From positions 62,001-126,000 of the forward strand of contig CAWFFO010000006.1 in NCBI GenBank assembly GCA_963815135.1: a stretch of DNA of 64,000 nt, written 5' to 3'. The notes beneath the pieces are model-generated. The model saw nothing but the letters and a program-made list of their open reading frames with translations, ran no database searches and was not told the origin of the DNA. The DNA comes from CAIWTU01 sp963815135 (GTDB lineage Bacteria > Desulfobacterota > Desulfuromonadia > Geobacterales > Geobacteraceae). The first letter of the stretch is position 1, and every line of letters begins with the position of its first letter. Below, piece after piece: positions 19,208-26,942 of this stretch. The position numbers and the translations under genes are program-made.

Positions 19208-19297
19208 TCACGAAACGCAAAAATGAAAAAGCCGTCCGATCAGCCAAAGCTGATGCGGACGGCTTTCATTGCAATTTGAAGAACTTTCCCTCTCCAT
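19208..19297 (-). CDS. micro-ORF in copy C, stop lost
   Basis: The frame begins MERESSS in the same context as copies A and B, but the TAA stop has become GAA. The reading then runs through the terminator hairpin to a TGA, giving 29 codons. If the peptide matters, this copy is altered; if only the RNA matters, the change is neutral. Confidence 0.2.
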   Translation of the reverse strand: MERESSSNCNESRPHQLWLIGRLFHFCVS

Positions 19298-19401
19298 TCA
19301 CAATCCTCGCATTAAAATTAGAGTAAAAACAAATTAACTCCTTTTTACAACGAGCCTTGTTTAACTGTCAATAACCTAAAAATTATTTTGAAATAATTAA
19401 A
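19222..19401 (-). ncRNA. dispersed small transcription unit, copy C
   Basis: TTGACA (19371-19366), an 18-nt spacer and TAAAAA (19347-19342) match the other two copies exactly in core and spacing, while the spacer sequence itself differs. The terminator stem is improved here: GCCGTCCG pairs perfectly with CGGACGGC, whereas copies A and B carry two C-A mismatches. This pattern of compensating change supports selection on the hairpin. It lies in the 544-bp gap between the alcohol dehydrogenase and lipoprotein genes, which otherwise holds no gene. Confidence 0.6.
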
Positions 19402-19472
19402 GGCAGGAATCGTCTTTCGGTATTTAACGGTAAAGGCAAATGTTTACACATTTGAGGTCAATATGCCCTGGA

Positions 19473-20570
19473 TCACCACTCACCGATCCGCAGCACCGGC
19501 TTGATGGTAACTCCGCGCCGCGAATCGTCCATGGCCATGTTGATGTCTTCGAAGTCGTAATACCTGATGAGGCGATCAAAGGGAAAGCGCCCCTGCTTGC
19601 AGAATTCGATCAGTTGCGGTATGAATTGTTGCGGGACCGCGTTTCCCTGGATTATGCCGATGGTTCTACGTCCTTCGGGCAGGGAGTCGGTTCCGCTCTC
19701 GCCGGTGAGGAGAGCGACGCAGCCGTGGGGATTGAGCGCATCAACGGCCAGCCGGTGCATTTGCGGATTGCCGGTTGTTTCCACTACATAATCGACACCG
19801 CTGCCTGTGATTGCATTGATGGTGGTTTTTATATCTTCGCGGCGGCTGTCGATTGTATGAGTTGCGTTCAGTTCCATTGCCATTTCCAGCCGCGCGGGTA
19901 TGATATCCACGCCGATAATCGGCTGGGCGCCGATGATGCTTGCGGCCATGACTGCCGCAAGGCCGACGGCCCCGGTGCCGAACACGGCAATGCTTGCTCC
20001 CTCAGGAACCGCCAGGGAATTCATTACCGTGCCCGCCCCGGTCTGCAGGCCGCAGCCCAGCGGGGCCAGAAGCTCCAGGGGCAGTTCTTTCGGGACTTTG
20101 ACGATATTCCGTTCAGTGGCAAGAGCATGGGTGGCGAAAGAAGATTGTCCGAAGAAATGTCCGCGCACGCCGCTTCGGGACAGGGCATTGCTGCCGTCCA
20201 GGCGTGCGAAGTCGAAGTTGGCTTCGTAGAATTGTTCGCAGTCGAAGGGATGTCCGGCGAGACATTGACTGCAGAGCCCGCAGGACTGGTAGGAGAGAAC
20301 GACATGGTCGTTGGGGCTGATTTTCTTCACTTTACTGCCGACCCGCTCGACCACTCCCGCGCCTTCATGACCCGGAACGACAGCTTCTCCGCCCTCAAAC
20401 CAGTGGTCGCAGAAGTCGATATCCGTGTGGCAGATGCCGGAGGCGACTATGCGTACCAGCACCTCGTCGTCCCGCGGGCCTTCCATCTCCAGGGATTCGA
20501 TCTTCAGGGGGCCGCCCCGCCTGCGCAGGACGGCCGCCCGAATGCGGTATGTGTCGGGAATTAATGGCAT
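19473..20570 (-). CDS. zinc-dependent alcohol dehydrogenase (aryl-alcohol type)
   Basis: The 365-residue enzyme belongs to the medium-chain dehydrogenase family. Catalytic zinc ligands lie in GICHTD, PGHEGAG and LGCGLQTG, and the structural zinc in CGLCSQCLAGHPFDC. The NAD(P) fold has VFGTGAVGLAAVMAA followed by an Asp (GVDI), which favours NAD. The C-terminal IKPVLRI is typical of benzyl/aryl-alcohol dehydrogenases. It would interconvert an alcohol and an aldehyde in the cytoplasm. A GGCAGG lies upstream of the ATG. It is monocistronic. Confidence 0.9.
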   Translation of the reverse strand: MPLIPDTYRIRAAVLRRRGGPLKIESLEMEGPRDDEVLVRIVASGICHTDIDFCDHWFEGGEAVVPGHEGAGVVERVGSKVKKISPNDHVVLSYQSCGLCSQCLAGHPFDCEQFYEANFDFARLDGSNALSRSGVRGHFFGQSSFATHALATERNIVKVPKELPLELLAPLGCGLQTGAGTVMNSLAVPEGASIAVFGTGAVGLAAVMAASIIGAQPIIGVDIIPARLEMAMELNATHTIDSRREDIKTTINAITGSGVDYVVETTGNPQMHRLAVDALNPHGCVALLTGESGTDSLPEGRRTIGIIQGNAVPQQFIPQLIEFCKQGRFPFDRLIRYYDFEDINMAMDDSRRGVTIKPVLRIGEW

Positions 20571-20675
20571 TTTGCCTGCCGTTTTCTTTAATCCGGTAAA
20601 AGGCCGGACAGGGGCTTACAGCCCATGCTCCATTCTTCTAAACCCTACAAGCAGAACCAAAGAGGAAAAAAAACA

Positions 20676-20727
20676 TTTAATTTTCCCCTCTCCCTGACCC
20701 TCTCCCATATGGGGAGAGAAAATTTAA
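20676..20727. repeat. REP-like inverted repeat
   Basis: TTTAATTTTCCCCTCTCCC and GGGGAGAGAAAATTTAAA can pair around a short loop containing a second CTCTCCC. Sequences of this type are common intergenic repeats. It may end the AsmA region or the dehydrogenase leader; no function is shown. Confidence 0.45.
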
Positions 20728-20778
20728 AGCGCATAAATATCATCGGGTGCATATTGTCGGTTACCGGGTGCCGGACAC

Positions 20779-22755
20779 CTACTTTCCGAAAATCCCCCGG
20801 ATTGTCTTTTCCAGATTCTGCTCTTCCGGTTTCTGTCCGGTCCCCGTGCCTTTCTCCAGTTTTTTACGGATGGTCTCTTCGAGTTTCTCGCCGATCCGTT
20901 TACCGAGATTTTTGCCGCTCAGGGAAAAACGGGGTGAACCGACGGTTCCGGTTGCCTTGAGGGGGAGAACTCCCCAGCCCTGGTCGTTGGTGATGAAGCT
21001 GCCCACCACGCCGCTTGCCACCTTGCCGGTGAAGCGCGGGGCGATGAGGGTGTCGATTTCCATGTCGAGGCTCTTATCGAAACCGATTCTTCCCTTCGGT
21101 TTCATTCTCAGGTCCGTACCGTCGAGAGCGGAATCGAGGAAGACCTGTTCTTTACTGATACGGTAGGTTCCGGCAAAAGAACTGAAGCGGATGTTCCGCA
21201 GCTCTTCGCTGCCGAGGAAACGGGACAGTTCGCTGATGAAGCCTTTGCCGGTGAGTACGCCGTTTTTCACTTCAAAAGAACCGGATCCTGCCAGGTTTCG
21301 TTTTATAGCGTCGGTTTTTGTCCCGTTGCCTGTAATATCGGCCTTCGCCGCCAAAACGCCGGAGATGCTGCCTGCCGCCTTGGGTGCGAACACGTTGACA
21401 ATCTTTTCCACCCGGACTCCCTGCAATGAAAGCCTGGTGGAGTAGGTAAAGCCGCGGACGCCCAGATTGATCCTGGAATTATCGAGAAAAGAGCCGCCGG
21501 CAGTGCTCCCCTTGAGGTCCTGAATATCGAGAATGTTGTCGGCCAGCCTGTAGTGGAGAGAAAGGCCGGACAGGGCAAGGCCCTTGACGGTGGCGGCTTT
21601 CACATTGACGGCGCCGCTGATGGAGAGCGGCAGTTTGACGGGGCCCGGCTCGGCTCCGCCGCTTTTGGTCGCGCTCGAAGTAGAGGTCGTCCCGGGTTTA
21701 TTCGAAGTCAAGGAATCCATATCGAGCGATTCGCTGTTCGCGCTGACTTCCATGGCAAGCGGTTTCTTGTCCAGGGGGGATGTCTTTATCTGCAAGTTGA
21801 GTTTGTTTTTTCCCAGGGCAACGGACAGGTCCTTGGATGAAAGCGTTCCGTTGGAGATGTCGACTGTACCTGAAAGAACCGGGTTCTTTCCGCCCGCTGC
21901 GAGGCCGACGTCCTTCAACCGGACTTCCCCATCCTTGAGCATCGCCAGGGGCGACTTGATGTCGCCCGCGGCGTGGATCTTCGCATTGATCGCGCCGGAA
22001 GGGGAGAACTTTACGAATTTGGCCGAGATGGCCGGAGGCAGACCGGCAACCATCTTCGCCAGGTCGGCTATACCGATAGTGACCTGGCCGTCCGCCTTGG
22101 GACCGTCCTTGATCCTATCCACGGTGCCGTCGAATCCCACATCGGCGCCAGGCACTGCTGCAGTGAGTTTAAGGGAGAAAGGATGGTCCAAAGTGAGATT
22201 CTTGACGTCGATGGTTATATCTTGCGCCTTGTAAAGGAACGGGGAGCCGGAAATTCCTTTTTTGTCGTCGTAGGCAACCCGGCCGTCGCTGACTTCAATC
22301 CGGGAAACGGCAAACGTGAAGGGAGTCTTTTCTTCCTTGACGGGGGTCTCCGGCTTTTCTTTCTGCAGAAGATCGCTGAAGTTGAATGACCCGTCGGCAT
22401 TGCGGATGATATTGATGTCAGGGTTGTCAAGGACGATCCTGTCGATGACAATCCGGCGGGAAAGCAGCGGCAGCAGCTGATAACGGAGCCGCGCTTCCTT
22501 GAGTGAGACGAAAGTTCCCTGCCCGTCCTTTGTGTAGACCTTCAGTCCGGTCAGCGCTATGCCGGAAAAGAGCCTGATCTTCGCGTCAGCCATATCAATA
22601 CGGCGATGCATGGCCTTTTCCACCCGTGGCAGGACGTTTTTGCGGATCATTTCCGGGGTGACGAGTATCTTGACCAATATCAGCGCGCCGCCGGCCAGCA
22701 GGACCAGAACGCCGATGACTATTGCGCAGATGATGAACGGTTTCCTTGATTTCAT
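20779..22755 (-). CDS. AsmA family protein
   Basis: The 658-residue protein has one N-terminal membrane anchor (FIICAIVIGVLVLLAGGALI) and a long periplasmic AsmA-type region with VPRVEKAMHRRIDMADAKIRLFSGIALTGLKV. The C-terminal AsmA-like repeats contain LAAKADITGNGT and the FNFSDLLQ segment near the start. Proteins of this group form long bridges that are thought to carry phospholipids between membranes. The ATG at 22755 has GGAGG eight bases upstream; a longer reading to 22803 lacks one. Its last 63 bases are duplicated at 12940-13002. Confidence 0.85.
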   Translation of the reverse strand: MKSRKPFIICAIVIGVLVLLAGGALILVKILVTPEMIRKNVLPRVEKAMHRRIDMADAKIRLFSGIALTGLKVYTKDGQGTFVSLKEARLRYQLLPLLSRRIVIDRIVLDNPDINIIRNADGSFNFSDLLQKEKPETPVKEEKTPFTFAVSRIEVSDGRVAYDDKKGISGSPFLYKAQDITIDVKNLTLDHPFSLKLTAAVPGADVGFDGTVDRIKDGPKADGQVTIGIADLAKMVAGLPPAISAKFVKFSPSGAINAKIHAAGDIKSPLAMLKDGEVRLKDVGLAAGGKNPVLSGTVDISNGTLSSKDLSVALGKNKLNLQIKTSPLDKKPLAMEVSANSESLDMDSLTSNKPGTTSTSSATKSGGAEPGPVKLPLSISGAVNVKAATVKGLALSGLSLHYRLADNILDIQDLKGSTAGGSFLDNSRINLGVRGFTYSTRLSLQGVRVEKIVNVFAPKAAGSISGVLAAKADITGNGTKTDAIKRNLAGSGSFEVKNGVLTGKGFISELSRFLGSEELRNIRFSSFAGTYRISKEQVFLDSALDGTDLRMKPKGRIGFDKSLDMEIDTLIAPRFTGKVASGVVGSFITNDQGWGVLPLKATGTVGSPRFSLSGKNLGKRIGEKLEETIRKKLEKGTGTGQKPEEQNLEKTIRGIFGK

Positions 22756-22855
22756 GTTATGTCCTCCGTAAAGACCGGGTAACCCGGAGTCGACGGTCGA
22801 CACTTCCTGATCCGTCAGTTTCCCGTGTCATGCGGATTGAATGTTTGCGGTTTAT

Positions 22856-23284
22856 CTACTTGCAGTCTCCCAGACGCTTTGCTTTCATTGTCGTGGTCAT
22901 GCTGTATCCCTTGAGATTGGTATGCATGACCGTTGTGTAGGAATCGTTGCCGAAGGTTGTCTCGCCGGTTATGGTTCCGGAGTTTTCACCGGTGCATTTC
23001 ATGGTCCAGTTCATCTTGTTTCCGGTGGTTTTCATATCGGTGACGGTGCAGTTCTTGTCAGCTGAGATGACATTTTTCCGGTCTTTGACGTCTTCCTTGC
23101 TATAACAATGCTTAATGACCGAGTTCGGGGTTTTCATCGGCATTCCGGGAAACTCCATCTGGGAGGTTATCTCCCAGAGCCCTTCGCGCATGCCGGTTGC
23201 GGCATGGGATAAAGCGGGAAAAACCATGGTGAAGGTCAATGCGGCGATCGGTATCAGGGTGGTTATTTTCTTTTTCAAGAGCAT
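22856..23284 (-). CDS. DUF3617 family secreted protein
   Basis: The 142-residue protein has a signal peptide (ending in PALSHA) and the DUF3617 pattern: GMREGLWEITSQMEFPGMP, a CYSKEDV cysteine, NCTVTD, and NWTMKCTG with a closing CK. The four cysteines probably form two disulfides in the periplasm. The role of the family is unknown. AAGGAGAA precedes the ATG. It lies upstream of the AsmA gene on the same strand with a 100-bp gap. Confidence 0.8.
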   Translation of the reverse strand: MLLKKKITTLIPIAALTFTMVFPALSHAATGMREGLWEITSQMEFPGMPMKTPNSVIKHCYSKEDVKDRKNVISADKNCTVTDMKTTGNKMNWTMKCTGENSGTITGETTFGNDSYTTVMHTNLKGYSMTTTMKAKRLGDCK

Positions 23285-23367
23285 TTCTCCTTTTTTCGGG
23301 TTTTAATTTTGTTAAGCATACCCTTGTTTGGTTGACTCTCAAACTATTTGATCAAAAAAATCAATTA

Positions 23368-23487
23368 GCCACAGAGTTCACTGATTAAAAACAACAAGTT
23401 GCAAAAGCCAGGAACTTTACATGAAACGTTGTTGAGAATTATTGAATAACTACTTGATTTCTCTGTGCTCTCTGAGTCCTCTGTGGC
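23368..23487. repeat. spacer inverted repeat (GCCACAGAG arms)
   Basis: GCCACAGAG at 23368 and CTCTGTGGC at 23479 face each other across an AT-rich 100-bp stretch. The right arm reads as a run of short CTCTGNG-like units. Similar repeat pairs sit in several other spacers of this window. No gene was found in the 343-bp gap. Confidence 0.5.
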
Positions 23488-23627
23488 AGAAAATGCCGGT
23501 TTAAGGCTTATTCCATTCAGCCGGCCTTTTCAATCAGGCAAGGCAGAAAAAAATTACAATGAAATGGTGACAATTATCAACAACAAAATTGGCATCTTTT
23601 CGATTCGGCATGGCCCTGCATAAAGAC

Positions 23628-25049
23628 CTAAGGCATACCGGCGACCGCATTCTTCGCCAGTTCCATGAAGCCCTGTGGAAGGACTCCCGTCAGAATGATC
23701 GAAGCGATGAAGAAGATGCCGAGTGCCGCGGCCGGTATGCCGAGTGAAACCGCCTCGCCGGGGGAATCCGACCTGCTGTAGGCGGCCCTGACCATTTTCA
23801 GGTAGAAGAACGCCGAGATTGCGGTGTTAATAACGGCCAAAATGATCAGGGCATAATAACCCTCCCGGATGGCGGCGGCGAAGACCAGAAACTTGGCGGT
23901 GAACCCGATGGTCGGTGGGATGCCTGTCAGGCCGAACGCCCCGGCGGCCAGTGTGAATGCCAGCAGCGGCGACCTGCGGTACAGACCGTTGAGATCGTCG
24001 AAGGAGACGTTTTTCCCGTCCGGGGCAAGGTGGTAGATAACGTAGAAGCAGGCAAGAGTCATCAGAAGGTAACCGAGCATATAGTAGATAGAGGCCGACA
24101 GGCCCAGTTGATTGACGCACAAAACTCCGATCGTGACATATCCGGCGTGGGCGATGCTGGAATAGGCGAGGAGGCGCTTCAGGTCATTCTGGACCAGGGC
24201 TGCCAGGTTGCCCGCTGTCATCGAGAGGATGGAGAACACTGCCAGCGCCCATGTCAGGCGTCCTGCCTCCGGACCTGCCAGGATCACCAGCCTGATAATT
24301 ACCGCAACTGCGCCGACTTTAGGCAGGGTGGCGATGAAAGCGGTCGTTTCGTTGGCCGAGCCTTCGTAGACATCGGGAGTCAAAAAGTGCATCGGGAACA
24401 GGGCCAGCTTGTAGAAAAAGCCGCAGAGCATCATGATCATGCCGACCACTGCCAGCGGTTCTGTCCTTACCAGCGCCGGAAGGGAAACCGCCAGTTCATT
24501 CAGGTAGGTGGAATTGCCGAGGCCGAAGAGGTAGCTCATGCCGTAGAGCATGATGCCGGTGGCGATGAATCCGAACAGGAAATATTTTATGGCGGCTTCC
24601 ATGTGTGTTCGCTGCAAGTGCAAGTGGCGGAACGGGATTATAACATACAGGGCAAAGGCGGCGATCTCGAGGCTCATGACGATGGTCAGCAGCTCATAGG
24701 AACTGCTGAGCAGAACCAGTCCCAGGACTCCCACGGTGAGGAACAGGAAATATTCGGCATGCAGCCTCGGTTCCACGCCGCGCAATCCGGGCCCCGCGCA
24801 CAACACCAGGAAAAGACCGAGGATGATGATTGCCTTGAAAAGCTGGGAAAACATATCCACCCGGTAGGTGCCGTAGAAAAGCGTGCCTTCCTGGCCGAAG
24901 GCCGCGACAGCCGCCGCCAGGGAGACCAGGGAAAAAGTTATGGCAATTGCCTGGAGTGTCCCGGTCTTCGGTTTGCCGAGGGTACAGAAGAAAAGTACCA
25001 GGGACATGAGTGATAAAGACAGTTCGGGCAGTAATTGAATTATTAACAT
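23628..25049 (-). CDS. nuoN: complex I subunit NuoN
   Basis: This 473-residue antiporter-like membrane subunit has about fourteen transmembrane helices. The family lysine/glutamate positions appear in VMSLEIAAFALYV, FFYKLALFPMHFLTPDVYEGS and LVQNDLKRLLAYSSIAHAGY. It forms part of the proton-pumping arm of complex I. It is the last gene of the operon and reads without interruption. GGGAAC precedes the ATG. Confidence 0.95.
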   Translation of the reverse strand: MLIIQLLPELSLSLMSLVLFFCTLGKPKTGTLQAIAITFSLVSLAAAVAAFGQEGTLFYGTYRVDMFSQLFKAIIILGLFLVLCAGPGLRGVEPRLHAEYFLFLTVGVLGLVLLSSSYELLTIVMSLEIAAFALYVIIPFRHLHLQRTHMEAAIKYFLFGFIATGIMLYGMSYLFGLGNSTYLNELAVSLPALVRTEPLAVVGMIMMLCGFFYKLALFPMHFLTPDVYEGSANETTAFIATLPKVGAVAVIIRLVILAGPEAGRLTWALAVFSILSMTAGNLAALVQNDLKRLLAYSSIAHAGYVTIGVLCVNQLGLSASIYYMLGYLLMTLACFYVIYHLAPDGKNVSFDDLNGLYRRSPLLAFTLAAGAFGLTGIPPTIGFTAKFLVFAAAIREGYYALIILAVINTAISAFFYLKMVRAAYSRSDSPGEAVSLGIPAAALGIFFIASIILTGVLPQGFMELAKNAVAGMP

Positions 25050-25203
25050 GTCTGTTCCCGTTGTAGGTTTTGTCCGTAAAGTCTCTAAAATACTGATTCG
25101 ATTTGCGGAATCTCAAGCATTTAACCATAAAGGTGATTGAAATGAATGGGCTTAAGATTGAGAAATATTCGTGATCATTCGTGTTATTCGTGGCTGACTG
25201 CCT

Positions 25204-26748
25204 TTAAAGCCCCGACCGGGAAGGATTGTGCCCGGTTCCCGCCTCCACCTGATTTACCAGATGTTTCACGCTGCTGTCCATGATGCTCAAAAACGGTTTC
25301 GGATAGAACCCGAGCCAGAAAACGAATAAAGTCAGCAGACCCAGGGTTGCCGTTTCACGTGGGCTCAGGTCCCAAAGTTTATGGCGGCTTTCTTTTTCAT
25401 TATCTTCGTTGTGCACATGTCCGTCAGATCCGGCCCACGCCATTTTCTGCAGCAGCCTCAGCATGTAGGCGGCCGCCAGGACCGCACCGAGGGTGGCACC
25501 GGCACCGACCAGGGGATTCCCGGCAAAGGCCGCGATCAGCACCAGGAATTCGCTGACGAAGTTGTTCGTTCCCGGGAAACCGAAGGACGCCAGGGAGAAG
25601 ATCCCGAGGAAGGTCAGGTAAACCGGCATCATCATGCCCAAAGCAGAGTTGTCGCCGATTTCCCGGCTGTGGGTACGTTCGTAAATGATGCCGACGCAGA
25701 TAAACAGTGCGCCGGTTGATATGCCGTGGTTTATCATCTGCAGGACCGCGCCGGTGATCCCCCTGCCGCTGAGAAGAAAGATTCCCAGGGTGACGAATCC
25801 CATGTGGCCGACGCTGGAATAGGCGATCAGCTTCTTGATGTCCGACTGTCCGAGGGCCAGGTAACCGCCGAAGATATGGAGACCAGCGATATGGCGATCA
25901 TGTACGGCATGCAGGCGATGGTGGCGGCAGGCACCATGGGCAGGCAGAAACGGAGGAAGCCGTAGCCTCCCATTTTCAGCAGGATGCTCGCCAGTATCAC
26001 GCTTCCCGCGGTCGGCGCCTCGACGTGGGCGGCGGGCAGCCAGGTATGCAGCGGGTACATGGGAACCTTTACCGCGAAGGAAAGGGAGAAGGCGAGGAAT
26101 ATCCATAGCTGGAACATGAACGGGTAGCCGCGGTCCATGAGCGCCGGGATGAAGAATGTGCCGGTGGTCGATGTAGAGGGCGATGATGGCGACCAGCAGG
26201 AAGATGCTCCCGGTGAAGGTATAGAGGAAAAATTTGATGGATGCGTAGTCCCTGCGCGGCCCGCCCCAGACGGCGATGAACAGGTACATGGGGACCAGCA
26301 TGCCTTCCCAGAAGATATAGAAGAGGACCGTGTTCAGGCTGACGAAGACGCCGATCATTGCAGTTTCCATGAGCAGGGTTACGACGATGAATTCCCTGAC
26401 GCGGTTGTCGACCGAGCGCCAGGAACAGAGGATGCAGAGCGGCATGATGAAGGTGGTGAGGAGTACCAGCAGGACACTGATGCCGTCAACCCCGACCACG
26501 TAGTGCAGGTTGAGGGCCGGGAACCACTGGCGCAGTTCGGAGAACTGGTATTTTGCCGTCGTCGTGTCGAAGCCGGTAAAAAGCGGACATGAGATGGCGG
26601 CAACGATCAGGGTGACGACCAGTCCCCAGATCTTCAGCGCCCTGTCGCTCTTGAGAAAGAGGCAGAGGAGCGCGCCCACCGCCGGGATGCTCATCGCCAG
26701 CGACAGGACCGGATAGCCCAGGTTATTGAGGATGAGATAATTTTCCAT
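25204..26748 (-). CDS. nuoM: complex I subunit NuoM with internal out-of-frame patch
   Basis: The 514-residue ORF has NuoM sequence at both ends (VVGVDGISVLLVLLTTFIMPLCIL, MYLFIAVWGGPRRDYASIKFFLYTFTGS, and LGQSDIKKLIAYSSVGHMGFVTLG). Between about 26160 and 25865 it is read in the wrong frame, and the true sequence (VPMYPLHTWLPAAHVEAPTAGSV) lies in the next one. Two opposite indels leave the frame open. A bona fide NuoM would have this histidine/lysine-containing channel segment, so sequencing errors are likely. GGGAGC precedes the ATG. Confidence 0.9.
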   Translation of the reverse strand: MENYLILNNLGYPVLSLAMSIPAVGALLCLFLKSDRALKIWGLVVTLIVAAISCPLFTGFDTTTAKYQFSELRQWFPALNLHYVVGVDGISVLLVLLTTFIMPLCILCSWRSVDNRVREFIVVTLLMETAMIGVFVSLNTVLFYIFWEGMLVPMYLFIAVWGGPRRDYASIKFFLYTFTGSIFLLVAIIALYIDHRHILHPGAHGPRLPVHVPAMDIPRLLPFLRGKGSHVPAAYLAARRPRRGADRGKRDTGEHPAENGRLRLPPFLPAHGACRHHRLHAVHDRHIAGLHIFGGYLALGQSDIKKLIAYSSVGHMGFVTLGIFLLSGRGITGAVLQMINHGISTGALFICVGIIYERTHSREIGDNSALGMMMPVYLTFLGIFSLASFGFPGTNNFVSEFLVLIAAFAGNPLVGAGATLGAVLAAAYMLRLLQKMAWAGSDGHVHNEDNEKESRHKLWDLSPRETATLGLLTLFVFWLGFYPKPFLSIMDSSVKHLVNQVEAGTGHNPSRSGL

Positions 26749-26788
26749 TTGCTCCCGAAGTATCGAATTTAATCATGAACAAGCTGTT

Positions 26789-26928
26789 GCCACGGAGACA
26801 CGGAGTTATTCTTGAAAATAAATATTTGATTTTAGTTTAGAAGGCGTTTTTGCACTTCACCTTTTCAGTCATTGCTGCAAATAATGTTTTTCATTGCGGT
26901 TTCCACCTGCTCTCCGTGTCTCTGTGGC
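26789..26928. repeat. spacer inverted repeat between the NuoL-like gene and nuoM
   Basis: GCCACGGAGACACGGAG (26789-26805) and the reverse complement of 26912-26928 agree at 16 of 17 positions. The arms consist of a short CACGGAG-type unit repeated twice. The 194-bp spacer holds no gene. Confidence 0.65.
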
Positions 26929-26942
26929 GCTGTTGTTAATAC

